Origin: Bacteroidales bacterium UBA3824
GTDB taxonomy: Bacteria; Bacteroidota; Bacteroidia; Bacteroidales; UBA3824
Length of the DNA stretch: 26,004 nt
Reading direction: 5' to 3'
Assembly (NCBI GenBank): GCA_002393195.1
Contig: DGIK01000171.1
Span: 1-26,004 of the forward strand
The translations under genes were made by a program, and so were the position numbers. The notes beneath the pieces were generated by a model. The model was not told where the DNA came from and searched no databases. It was given only the letters and a program-made list of their open reading frames with translations. Below are positions 7,097-14,443 of this stretch, piece after piece (the stretch's first letter is position 1; every line of letters begins with the position of its first letter).

Positions 7097-10000
7097 TCTT
7101 CTATGGCCTTGCGGCTGTCGAATGACACATTGTCGTCCATGTCGTAGAATACGAAATTCTTGCGCACTTCGTCCTTCTTGTCGCGCTCGCCGTGCTTGGA
7201 GAATATTGCGTAGAGTACGGGGACGATGATGAGGGTGATTACCGTGGATACTATCAAACCACCGATTACCACAACGCCCATCGGCGCCCAAATCTCCGCA
7301 CCTTCGCCCGATGACAATGCCATAGGTATCATACCGAGGATGGTGGTGGCGGCGGTCATCAACACAGGACGCAGACGGGAACGACCCGAGAGGACGATTG
7401 CCTCGTTGAGTTCGTAATCGCGGTCGCGCATGAGGTTGATGTAATCGACAAGCACAATACCATTCTTCACCACGATACCTGCCAACATTATCACGCCGAG
7501 CATACCCACCATATTGAGGTTTGTGCCGGTGATGAGGAGGGCAAAAATCACACCCGAAATTGCAAACGGTATCGACATCATGATGATGAAAGGCTTGGAG
7601 AGCGATTCAAACTGCGATGCCATCACGATGTAAACCAAGATGATGATGAGCAAGAAGAGCAACGACATATCCTTGGAGGATTCCTGCTGTTCCTCATAGT
7701 CGCCGCCGATGATAACCTTCACGTCGGACGGTGTCTCGATTTTGTCGAGGATTTTCTGGATGGATTCGGCAAGGTCGGTGAGCGACACGTCGTCGGGCGT
7801 TACGGAAACCTTGTTCATACGCTGACGGGTCTTGCGGTCGATCTGCGGCGGTGCCCAGTATTCCTTGATTGTGGCGAGTTCCTTCACTTTTACCATCGCG
7901 CCGGTCGGGGTGTTGATGGTAAGCTCGTTGATTTTGTCCAACGAATTGCGGTCTTCCTCGCGGAGACGGACGCGGATGTAATACTCGTCGCCGTCCTCTT
8001 TGAGGTAGCCGGCGGTGTAGCCGTTGATTTTGTTGCGGATGTATGAACCGAGCGTCGCGGTGGAAAGTCCGAGTTCGGCAATCTTTTCCTTATTGAAAAT
8101 CAATTGGAGTTCGGCGCGGTCTGCCTCGCGGCTGATTATCACGTCTTTTGCACCCTCAACAGCCTTCAATTTTGTTTGGAGTTCCTCGGCGATGCGGTTG
8201 GTGACGTCGAAGTCGTAGCCGTAGATTTCCACGTCGATGGAGTTGCTGCTCATGCCGCCGCCGCTCGATGTTGATACGGTGTAGTTTACGATTTCAGGGG
8301 TGTTGTCAAACTGATCACGGATGGCGTTGGCAATCTCAAAAATCGTGCGATCGCGCTGCCATTTCTTTGTGGCGCGGATGTACATCTGACCCTTGTAGTT
8401 GCTCGTAGAAGACATCAACGCCGAGATGCCCGCGTCCTCGTTGGAGCCGAGGGTAGTGGATACAATCCTGAGTTCGGGGTTGTTTGCCATCATTTCAGCC
8501 TCGATGCGGCGGCCTATCTTGGCGGCTTCCTCGATTCGCGTACCGCGCTGGAGCTCGAATGTAATGGTCATCCTGCCTTCGTCTGACCTCGGCATGAAGT
8601 CCATACCAATCTTCTCCATAAATACAGGAATGAGCGAGAGCAAGAAGAATATCACGATTGCAGAAATTGTAATCACCTTGTGCCTCAATGCAATCTCAAG
8701 GAGTTTGGAGTATTGGAGGTCGAGCCAGTTGAGACCCGCCAAAACGGTGCGTTCGTAGAGCGATTTGCCGCGCTTCTTGCCGGAGCCATGTCCGAGTTTT
8801 TCCATGATGACGTCCCTCGCTTTGAGCATCTTGGAGGAGAGCATCGGGGTAAGGGAGATGGCTACAGTGGTGGATGTGCAGACGCAGATTGTTACAATCC
8901 AGCCCAACTCCTTGAACAGAATGCCCGCAACGCCGGTAAGCATCGTGAGCGGCACGAATACGGCGCAGGTAACGAGGGTGGTCGCAATTACCGAAATCCA
9001 AACCTCATTGGTGGCGTAGATGGCAGCCTCTCGCGGCGACGAACCGCGCTGTATGTGCTTGTCGATATTTTCCAAGACCACAATGGCGTCATCGACCACC
9101 ATACCAATTGCAACGGTGAGCGACGAAAGCGAAATGATGTTGAGCGAGCTATCCGCGCCCAAAAGGTAGATGAACGACACAATGAGCGAAATCGGGATAC
9201 AAATGGCGATGATGAGCGTCGCCCTCCATTGCCCGAGGAAAAACAAAACCACCATCACCACAAATATCAACGCGTACATCACGGATTCGGTGAGGGAGTT
9301 GATGGAGTTTTGGATGGTGTCGGACGAGTCGTTGATAATCTCAAACTTGATGTCGGGCGGGAGGGTCTTCTGGATGTCCTCCATCATCTTCTTGACGTCC
9401 TTACAAATCTGCACCGTGTTGCCGCCGGTCTGTTTCATGATGATGAGACGGCAGCCCTCGCGGGAGTTGATTTTGGAATCGAGGAAGAGGTCTTTGATGG
9501 TATCGCGCACTACGGCGATGTCTTTTACAAACACCTTCTTGCCCTGCGGCGTGGTGGTAACGACAAGGTTGTTGATTTCGGAGCTTTCCTTAAATTCGCT
9601 CTTTACGCGCAGACCGTACTGCTCGCGCCCCATCTTCACAGTACCCGACGATACGTCGAGGTTGTTGGAGGCTACGGCGTTTGCCACTTGTTCGAGGCTG
9701 ATGCCGAATGCGTCGATTTTGGTCTGGTCAACATCTACATAGACGTAACGCTCCGGCACACCGACCACAGAAAGGTTGCCGATGCCATCGACACGGTTGA
9801 GGACGTTGGTAACATTGTCTTCGAGGATTTTTTCCAGACCAGCGTAGCTCTCGCCTGCCGTAACGGCGTACATCAATATAGGCATCATTGATGTATTGAA
9901 CTTAAATACAATCGGCTTGCCCGCGCCGTCGGGAAGGTTGTCGGAAATCATGTCCAATGCGCTTCGCACGTCGTTGACTACCTCGTCCATATTCTGTCCC

Positions 10001-10290
10001 CACTGGAATTTCATGGTGACAAGGGCGATGTTGTCCTTGGATGTGGAGGTCATCTCGTCGAGGCCTTCGACGGAGTTGAGACTGTTTTCCAACATCTTGG
10101 TGAGGTTGGTCTCTATTTCGGAGCCCGTGTTGCCCGGATAGGTACACATTACCGACACGTATGGCGGCTCCATCTCAGGAAATTGGTCGATAGGCAATTT
10201 CATGAGCGCAAACAAACCAATGATAATCACCGCCACAAAGATGAGCGAGGTGGTTACTGGTTTTTCTATCGCGGTTTTGTAAATACTCAT
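7093..10290 (-). CDS. RND (HAE1/AcrB family) multidrug efflux pump, inner-membrane permease
   Basis: 1065 residues, normal for AcrB/MexB relatives. TM1 lies at about 10-30 after the typical start SIYKTAIEKPV. The first porter segment contains the conserved PIDQFPEMEPPYVSV and YPGNTGSEIE. The proton-relay acidic pair of TM4 is present as D400 and D401 in VAIGMVVDDAIVVLENI. Late conserved signatures are MVGMLGVIMLAGIVVKNGIVLVDY and GRSRLRPVLMTAATTILGMIP. Two large periplasmic loops give the expected 12-TM, two-repeat topology. It would exchange protons for drugs or other amphiphiles in a tripartite complex with the membrane fusion lipoprotein and TolC-like gene upstream in the same operon. Substrates cannot be predicted from sequence. 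Confidence 0.96.
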   Translation of the reverse strand: MSIYKTAIEKPVTTSLIFVAVIIIGLFALMKLPIDQFPEMEPPYVSVMCTYPGNTGSEIETNLTKMLENSLNSVEGLDEMTSTSKDNIALVTMKFQWGQNMDEVVNDVRSALDMISDNLPDGAGKPIVFKFNTSMMPILMYAVTAGESYAGLEKILEDNVTNVLNRVDGIGNLSVVGVPERYVYVDVDQTKIDAFGISLEQVANAVASNNLDVSSGTVKMGREQYGLRVKSEFKESSEINNLVVTTTPQGKKVFVKDIAVVRDTIKDLFLDSKINSREGCRLIIMKQTGGNTVQICKDVKKMMEDIQKTLPPDIKFEIINDSSDTIQNSINSLTESVMYALIFVVMVVLFFLGQWRATLIIAICIPISLIVSFIYLLGADSSLNIISLSSLTVAIGMVVDDAIVVLENIDKHIQRGSSPREAAIYATNEVWISVIATTLVTCAVFVPLTMLTGVAGILFKELGWIVTICVCTSTTVAISLTPMLSSKMLKARDVIMEKLGHGSGKKRGKSLYERTVLAGLNWLDLQYSKLLEIALRHKVITISAIVIFFLLSLIPVFMEKIGMDFMPRSDEGRMTITFELQRGTRIEEAAKIGRRIEAEMMANNPELRIVSTTLGSNEDAGISALMSSTSNYKGQMYIRATKKWQRDRTIFEIANAIRDQFDNTPEIVNYTVSTSSGGGMSSNSIDVEIYGYDFDVTNRIAEELQTKLKAVEGAKDVIISREADRAELQLIFNKEKIAELGLSTATLGSYIRNKINGYTAGYLKEDGDEYYIRVRLREEDRNSLDKINELTINTPTGAMVKVKELATIKEYWAPPQIDRKTRQRMNKVSVTPDDVSLTDLAESIQKILDKIETPSDVKVIIGGDYEEQQESSKDMSLLFLLIIILVYIVMASQFESLSKPFIIMMSIPFAISGVIFALLITGTNLNMVGMLGVIMLAGIVVKNGIVLVDYINLMRDRDYELNEAIVLSGRSRLRPVLMTAATTILGMIPMALSSGEGAEIWAPMGVVVIGGLIVSTVITLIIVPVLYAIFSKHGERDKKDEVRKNFVFYDMDDNVSFDSRKAIED

Positions 10291-10300
10291 TTGCTTACTA

Positions 10301-10417
10301 TTTTTTTTAATGCATAATTAATAATGCATAATGCATAATTGCCGTCCGGCGGTGGTAGAGACGCGATTAATCGCGTCTCTACAAATTATGCATTATGAAT
10401 TATGCATTATTAATTAA
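10301..10417 (-). repeat. Composite hairpin element between the membrane fusion and RND genes
   Basis: In the operon direction it starts with TTAATTAA (10410-10417, containing the upstream stop codon). It continues with 7-nt AATKCAT-type units, then a perfect 28-bp palindrome at 10355-10382 (half-site GTAGAGACGCGATT), a short GC-rich stretch, complementary ATGCATT-type units and an A-run (10301-10308). The outer arms are complementary with one shift. RNA would fold into a long nested hairpin. Confidence 0.8.
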
Positions 10418-11436
10418 TTTTTTACAGTAATCGGTGTTCCATCGTGGAGTTTTGCAACGCCCTGGATTACAAGTTGTTTGCCCTCTGAGATTTCGTCGGC
10501 GAGGATTTCCACGTTGTCGTCGAAACGCTGTCCGAGTTTTACGACCACACGTTTTGCCTTGCCGTTGTCATTAAGGAATACATACCTTTCGTCGCTGCCT
10601 TGGAGCTTCTGTACGGCGTTGTACGGAGCCACAAGCGTCTTCTCGTTGCCGAGTTCGAGGGTTGTGTTTACGTACATACCCGGGCGGAGTTTCTGCGAAG
10701 CATTGGGAATCTTGAGCTGTACGGAGAATGTGTGGGACCTCTCGTCAATGGTGGGATACACAATCTCAACAGTAGCCGGGAATACTTCGTCGCTGTATGT
10801 GTCGGTCTTTACGTTGATTTTCATACCAACTTTCACTTCAGGCACGTAGGTCTCCGGCACTTGCACGAGGGCTTTGAGCGTGGAGATTTTCACGAGTTCG
10901 TATATAGCCTGACCCGTGAAGAGTTCGCCCGGCTCATAGTTGCGTGCAGAGATGACGCCTGCAAACGGTGCGCGGAGATAGGTGTTTTGTTCGAGGTTTT
11001 TGAGCGACGTCTCCAATACTTCGAGCCCCGACTTGGCCTGGTCGAAGGTCTGCTTGGCGATGTTGTTGGAGTCGTTGAGGATTTTGATGCGGTTGAAGTC
11101 CTTCTTGGTGTTTTCATAGTTGAGTTTTGTGGAGAGATACTGGGTCTCGTCCATCTTCGCCAACATCTGTCCCTGCGAAACTCTGTCGCCAACCTCCACG
11201 TAGAGGTTAGTGATGCGGCCTTGGAGCGCGGGAGCCACCGACACCTTCTCGTATGGCTGCAATACCGACGAGAATGTGAGGATGCGCATAATTTCCTGTT
11301 TTTTGAGTTCCTGTGTGGAGACGGTCTCCACTTTTTCCTGCTCGGTCTCGGTGGTTTCTGTAGAGGAGCTGCAGGATGGCAACAGCGCGTATGCAGCCGC
11401 CGCCAAAATTACCGGATAGTGTTTTATTTTTGTCAT
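10414..11436 (-). CDS. RND efflux membrane fusion protein (periplasmic adaptor lipoprotein)
   Basis: 340 residues. A lipoprotein signal peptide ends in the lipobox LLPSC (Cys22), so it is membrane anchored. The order typical of AcrA/HlyD adaptors is visible: a first barrel strand and lipoyl half (VAPALQGRITNLYVEVGDRVSQGQML), an alpha-hairpin (about 95-150, YLSTKLNYENTKKDFNRIK), a second lipoyl half (YLRAPFAGVISARNYEPGELF), a beta-barrel (VKVGMKINVKTDTYSDEVFPATVEIVYP), and a membrane-proximal domain ending ITVKN. The hairpin is short, as in adaptors that contact a TolC protein tip-to-tip. It bridges pump and outer-membrane channel. It lies 14 bases after the TolC-like gene, and its stop codon lies inside the TTAATTAA of the following repeat element. 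Confidence 0.95.
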   Translation of the reverse strand: MTKIKHYPVILAAAAYALLPSCSSSTETTETEQEKVETVSTQELKKQEIMRILTFSSVLQPYEKVSVAPALQGRITNLYVEVGDRVSQGQMLAKMDETQYLSTKLNYENTKKDFNRIKILNDSNNIAKQTFDQAKSGLEVLETSLKNLEQNTYLRAPFAGVISARNYEPGELFTGQAIYELVKISTLKALVQVPETYVPEVKVGMKINVKTDTYSDEVFPATVEIVYPTIDERSHTFSVQLKIPNASQKLRPGMYVNTTLELGNEKTLVAPYNAVQKLQGSDERYVFLNDNGKAKRVVVKLGQRFDDNVEILADEISEGKQLVIQGVAKLHDGTPITVKN

Positions 11437-11450
11437 TTTATAATGTGTTT

Positions 11451-12746
11451 TTACAAGTTGTTATAAAGTTTCAACAAGTCGGTTTGCGCGTTCATTACTT
11501 GGTAAAGGCTCTGGATGTAAGTGCCTTGCGCGTTGAGGAGGTTGTTGTTGACGGTAATCAAATCGTTGCTCGAAATAGTGCCGACATTGAATTTCTGCAA
11601 CGAGTTTTTGAATATCTTTTGGTAGAGTTCCAATGACTCCTTGCTGCTGTTGTAGGTCTCGATGGCGTTGGAGAGATTGTATTTCAATTGTATCTCCTGC
11701 ACCTGCAACTGCTCCAATGTCTGGTCGCGCTGCGTCTGTGCGATGTCGATGTCGATTTTTGCCTGTTTGCAGGCGGCATAACGTTTTCCAGACGAGAAAA
11801 TCGGCACTTGGAGTTGGAAATTGAATGTGTGTGGGCGCGACATTGCAAAACCCGCTGTTCCAAAATAATGGATGCCGGAATAAACGTAGGCTGCCGAAAG
11901 TGTTGGACCATACGCCCAACGGCTGAGTGTCCACTGTTTTTTTGCAAGGTCGATGCTCATGTCCAATTGTTTCATCACGACACTGCTTTCGAGGCTTCCC
12001 GCTGGAACGTCAATCGACTCATTTTCAAAGAAATAGTCGAGGGTTTCGGTGAGTTGCACTTCGCTTGCCGGCGGCGCGCCGAGTGCTGTGATGAGTGCGC
12101 TCTTGGCGAGCTGTATGTTGCGGTCGGCGGCGCGGAGATTGTTGTCCAATACCATCAACTGCACTTTCAACTGGTCGGCGTCGGTCTGTTCTGCCATTCC
12201 GACTTTGGCGAGTTGCACAACGTTGTTGTATGATTTTTCGAGGTTTTTGCGGCTGTCTTCGATGGTCTTTTTGCTTTCCTGTGCAATGAGGACAGAAAGG
12301 TAAGACGTTGTGGCAGCGGCTTTTACGTCGTTTTCATTGCCTTGTTTGGCGAGTTCCTGCATTTCGATAGCCATCTTGCTGAGCTGTACGCCAATCACCA
12401 TCTGTCCGTTGATGGCGATTGAAGTCGTGAGTCCGAGCGTTCCTGTTGCTGGCATCTCAACAGATCGTCCCATAAGGTCGATTGACTTTGGATACGATGA
12501 TGAATAACTAAGCGACCCGTCCACATTGAGGAGCATATTGGAGATAGACTGCCATTTAGCCCACTCAGACTTCTGGATGTTGAGGTCGGCGGTGCGCATC
12601 GTCTTGGAGTGCTGCACGGCGTATGCTTTCGCCGAATCCAATGTCAGAATCAGCGGTCCTGCGTTGGCTGAGGTGTCGGTCTGCGCCGTTGCACACAGCG
12701 ACATTCCCGCCGCAAGGATAAGCATTAGAGATTTTTTGAAATTCAT
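11451..12746 (-). CDS. TolC-family outer-membrane efflux channel
   Basis: 431 residues with a signal peptide (cleavage likely after CATA, residue 21). The body shows the two-fold TolC repeat. Each half has long helices rich in Ala, Gln and Leu (LTLDSAKAYAVQHSKTMRTADL at the start of half one; LEQLQVQEIQLKYNLSNAIETY in half two) and amphipathic beta-barrel segments (VDGSLSYSSSYPKS; GPTLSAAYVYSGI). The C-terminal VGTISSNDLITVNNNLLNAQGTYIQSLY stretch is typical of the family. Trimers form the outer-membrane exit duct. It is the first structural gene behind the regulator (35-base gap) and is followed by the adaptor gene after 14 bases. Confidence 0.94.
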   Translation of the reverse strand: MNFKKSLMLILAAGMSLCATAQTDTSANAGPLILTLDSAKAYAVQHSKTMRTADLNIQKSEWAKWQSISNMLLNVDGSLSYSSSYPKSIDLMGRSVEMPATGTLGLTTSIAINGQMVIGVQLSKMAIEMQELAKQGNENDVKAAATTSYLSVLIAQESKKTIEDSRKNLEKSYNNVVQLAKVGMAEQTDADQLKVQLMVLDNNLRAADRNIQLAKSALITALGAPPASEVQLTETLDYFFENESIDVPAGSLESSVVMKQLDMSIDLAKKQWTLSRWAYGPTLSAAYVYSGIHYFGTAGFAMSRPHTFNFQLQVPIFSSGKRYAACKQAKIDIDIAQTQRDQTLEQLQVQEIQLKYNLSNAIETYNSSKESLELYQKIFKNSLQKFNVGTISSNDLITVNNNLLNAQGTYIQSLYQVMNAQTDLLKLYNNL

Positions 12747-12781
12747 TTTATGATTGATGTATTGTTATTATTTACAGATTG

Positions 12782-13264
12782 TTATACCTCGTCCGCCAGG
12801 AACTTTTTTTCGTAATTGTCCATCTGATCCATAAAAAAGGCAAGGCTTTTGAGCATCGCGCTGATGCTCTTGGCGGTGCGGGATTCCTTGTCCTGCTTGA
12901 GCTCGAGGGCGAGACGGTTGATTTTTTGCAATTTTTCCACATGACGGCGCATATCCTGCAAAAACTTCCTGCGACTGTTGATTTTGATTCTGAAATACCT
13001 TTTGCGGTCGCCTGGATATGTTATGTATTCGATTTTGTCGGTCTCGATGAGATGGTTGATGGTGGTGGAGACCGAAGATTTGGAGATTTTGAGTTCTTCT
13101 ACGATTTCCTCGAATGTAAACTCCTCTTTGTCGAAGAATGACAGCAAGCCTATAATCCTCCCTGCAAGCGTTGTGCCGCCTCCCCTATTGGTGAGCCGTC
13201 CCATAGCCTCCACGAGTTCGCGCTGCTTCTGTATCCTCTCTACGTCGCTTAACTGTTCTTGCAT
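12782..13264 (-). CDS. GbsR/MarR-type winged-helix transcriptional regulator
   Basis: 160 residues. A winged helix-turn-helix spans about 35-95: the helix FTFEEIVEELKISKSSVSTTINHLIETDKIEYITYP carries the recognition helix (SKSSVSTTINHL), and GDRKRYFRIKI forms the wing. N- and C-terminal helices (1-30, 97-158) would form the dimer interface, as in GbsR/MarR proteins. It is the first gene of the efflux operon, 35 bases ahead of the TolC gene, so autoregulation of the whole operon is likely. The promoter and the 32-bp tandem repeats just upstream are plausible targets. The effector is unknown. Confidence 0.88.
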   Translation of the reverse strand: MQEQLSDVERIQKQRELVEAMGRLTNRGGGTTLAGRIIGLLSFFDKEEFTFEEIVEELKISKSSVSTTINHLIETDKIEYITYPGDRKRYFRIKINSRRKFLQDMRRHVEKLQKINRLALELKQDKESRTAKSISAMLKSLAFFMDQMDNYEKKFLADEV

Positions 13265-13306
13265 TTGTTGGTTCTGTAACTTCCGAACTAATTATTATTT
13301 TCGGCA

Positions 13307-13314
13307 CAAAGGTA
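13307..13314 (-). promoter_or_regulatory. -7 promoter box of the efflux operon
   Basis: On the minus strand the box is TACCTTTG, a full TAnnTTTG match. An ATTG 20 bases upstream serves as a -33 element, and the ATG at 13264 is 42 bases downstream. This is one of the best promoters in the window and would drive all five genes. Confidence 0.7.
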
Positions 13315-13390
13315 AAAATTAAAAACTAAGAAAACAATAACGCAGTGTTAAGAAAAGGTTAAGAAAATTAAGTATGATAGACAAGCAAAT

Positions 13391-13486
13391 AAAGTTTCCA
13401 ATATTGTTTTTGAAACAAAAATGAAGTTTCCAATATTGTTTTTGAAACAAAAATAAAGTTTTCAATATTGTTTTTTTCACTAACTT
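13391..13486. repeat. Three tandem 32-bp repeats, probable operator array
   Basis: Unit 1 is 13391-13422 and unit 2 is 13423-13454 (one base different). Unit 3 at 13455-13486 matches for about 23 bases, then diverges into a promoter-like TAACTTTG. Each full unit holds GTTTC, the 8-bp palindrome CAATATTG, a T-run, then GAAAC, so inverted GTTTC/GAAAC pairs recur both within and across units. The array lies 77-180 bases upstream of the efflux -7 box. Confidence 0.8.
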
Positions 13487-13488
13487 TG
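13481..13488 (+). promoter_or_regulatory. Possible plus-strand -7 box overlapping repeat unit 3
   Basis: TAACTTTG matches TAnnTTTG. No plus-strand gene begins until 13702, so it would give a leader over 200 bases long, unless it is an old or non-coding promoter. A clear -33 element is not seen. Confidence 0.35.
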
Positions 13489-13665
13489 CAGCGTCCTTCC
13501 CTTGAAAATCACCACAAACCAGCACAATTCAATTAAAAAGCATATTTATCTTAAACCATACATTTTGAGTACGCACATACTGCAATTCTTAACCACATTG
13601 TTCTTTGAATTTTGACATAAAAATAAAAAAATAATTAAGTATTAGATTTTCATCAGAAAAATTCA
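13489..13665. other. AT-rich spacer without a recognisable gene
   Basis: This is part of the 437-base divergent gap between the efflux regulator (starts 13264) and the restriction endonuclease (starts 13702). Outside the promoters and the tandem repeats I see no ORF with a credible start, no tRNA and no strong hairpin. It may be leader sequence or a remnant of the restriction-modification insertion. Confidence 0.5.
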
Positions 13666-13673
13666 TAAATTTG
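13666..13673 (+). promoter_or_regulatory. -7 promoter box of the restriction-modification operon
   Basis: TAAATTTG matches TAnnTTTG, and a TTAG 20 bases upstream is a weak -33 candidate. The endonuclease ATG is 28 bases downstream, giving a short leader. Confidence 0.6.
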
Positions 13674-13701
13674 CAATCGATTATCAACAAGAAAAAACAC
13701 T

Positions 13702-14439
13702 ATGAGAAATTATAATTTGGGATTCATATCCAACGAAAACATATATAATCACGTGCGTGAAACGGTGATGCGTTATAGCGCGAATATTGATTTGAAAGCG
13801 TTTAACAAAAATATCATCGACCCCATCAAACTGACTTTTGATGCCAAAGTCTATGGTCGCACAATGGAGGAAGTAGTAGCGTCGGAGTGTATCCGTCAAA
13901 TGGATAAATCAAACAACAACCACATCGGCTACTTTCATCAAAACCTATTCCGATATGCTGGAAATGGCTGGATTGTACCGACAGAAGGATTTGACGTGGT
14001 GAACGAACAACAGCATATTTTCGTTGAAATGAAAAACAAACATAACACTATGAACGCGGCTGCTTCACAGAAAACATATATGAAGATGCAGAATAAAATA
14101 GTACGCGATAGCCATGCAACGTGTATGCTTGTTGAAGCAATTGCCACAAGATCTCAGAATAGAACTTGGATTGTATCTGTTGACGGAGAACAATTTAACA
14201 ACGACCACATCCGCCGTGTATCAATGGACAAGTTTTATGAGATCGTTTTTGGCGACCCGCAGGCATTTGCCAAATTATGCAAAGCTCTTCCCGATATACT
14301 TGATGACGTGATTGAAAACATGGATCACGAAAACAATCAGAACACTGTTTTTGCAGAACTTGCATCCTTGTCGCCTGATATAATGAAAAGCCTTTATCTT
14401 CTTGCATTTAGACATTACGACGGTTTTGACAATTTCTAA
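13702..14439 (+). CDS. Type II restriction endonuclease, Eco47II family (predicted GGNCC)
   Basis: 245 residues beginning MRNYNLGFISNENIYNHV, with DLKAFNKNIIDPIKLTFDAKVYG. This matches my recollection of the Eco47II family, whose prototype cuts G^GNCC. A PD-(D/E)xK-type centre is visible as D98 (EGFDVV) with E109-M-K111 (IFVEMKNKHN). The region is preceded by WIVPTEGFD, typical of this nuclease fold. The methyltransferase starts 4 bases after the stop, so the two are co-transcribed. The genes are more AT-rich and use more A/T-ending codons than the surrounding loci, consistent with horizontal transfer. Length is normal and no frameshift is seen, so it is probably active. Specificity is inferred from the family only. 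Confidence 0.88.
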   Translation: MRNYNLGFISNENIYNHVRETVMRYSANIDLKAFNKNIIDPIKLTFDAKVYGRTMEEVVASECIRQMDKSNNNHIGYFHQNLFRYAGNGWIVPTEGFDVVNEQQHIFVEMKNKHNTMNAAASQKTYMKMQNKIVRDSHATCMLVEAIATRSQNRTWIVSVDGEQFNNDHIRRVSMDKFYEIVFGDPQAFAKLCKALPDILDDVIENMDHENNQNTVFAELASLSPDIMKSLYLLAFRHYDGFDNF

Positions 14440-14443
14440 CATA

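Noticed and set aside
8680..9891. 403-codon open frame on the plus strand opposite the RND pump
   Set aside because: It lies fully antisense to a well-conserved pump gene. Its translation is low-complexity, His/Asp/Arg-rich and has no domain, as expected for the complement of GC-rich codons.
13373..13454. Tiny repeated ORFs (MKFPILFLKQK-type) in the tandem repeats
   Set aside because: They arise only because the repeat is duplicated, are 11-16 codons long and have no ribosome-binding context.
13391..13486. Tandem 32-bp repeats as a CRISPR array
   Set aside because: The units are directly adjacent with no spacers and there are no cas genes, so an operator array is a better reading.
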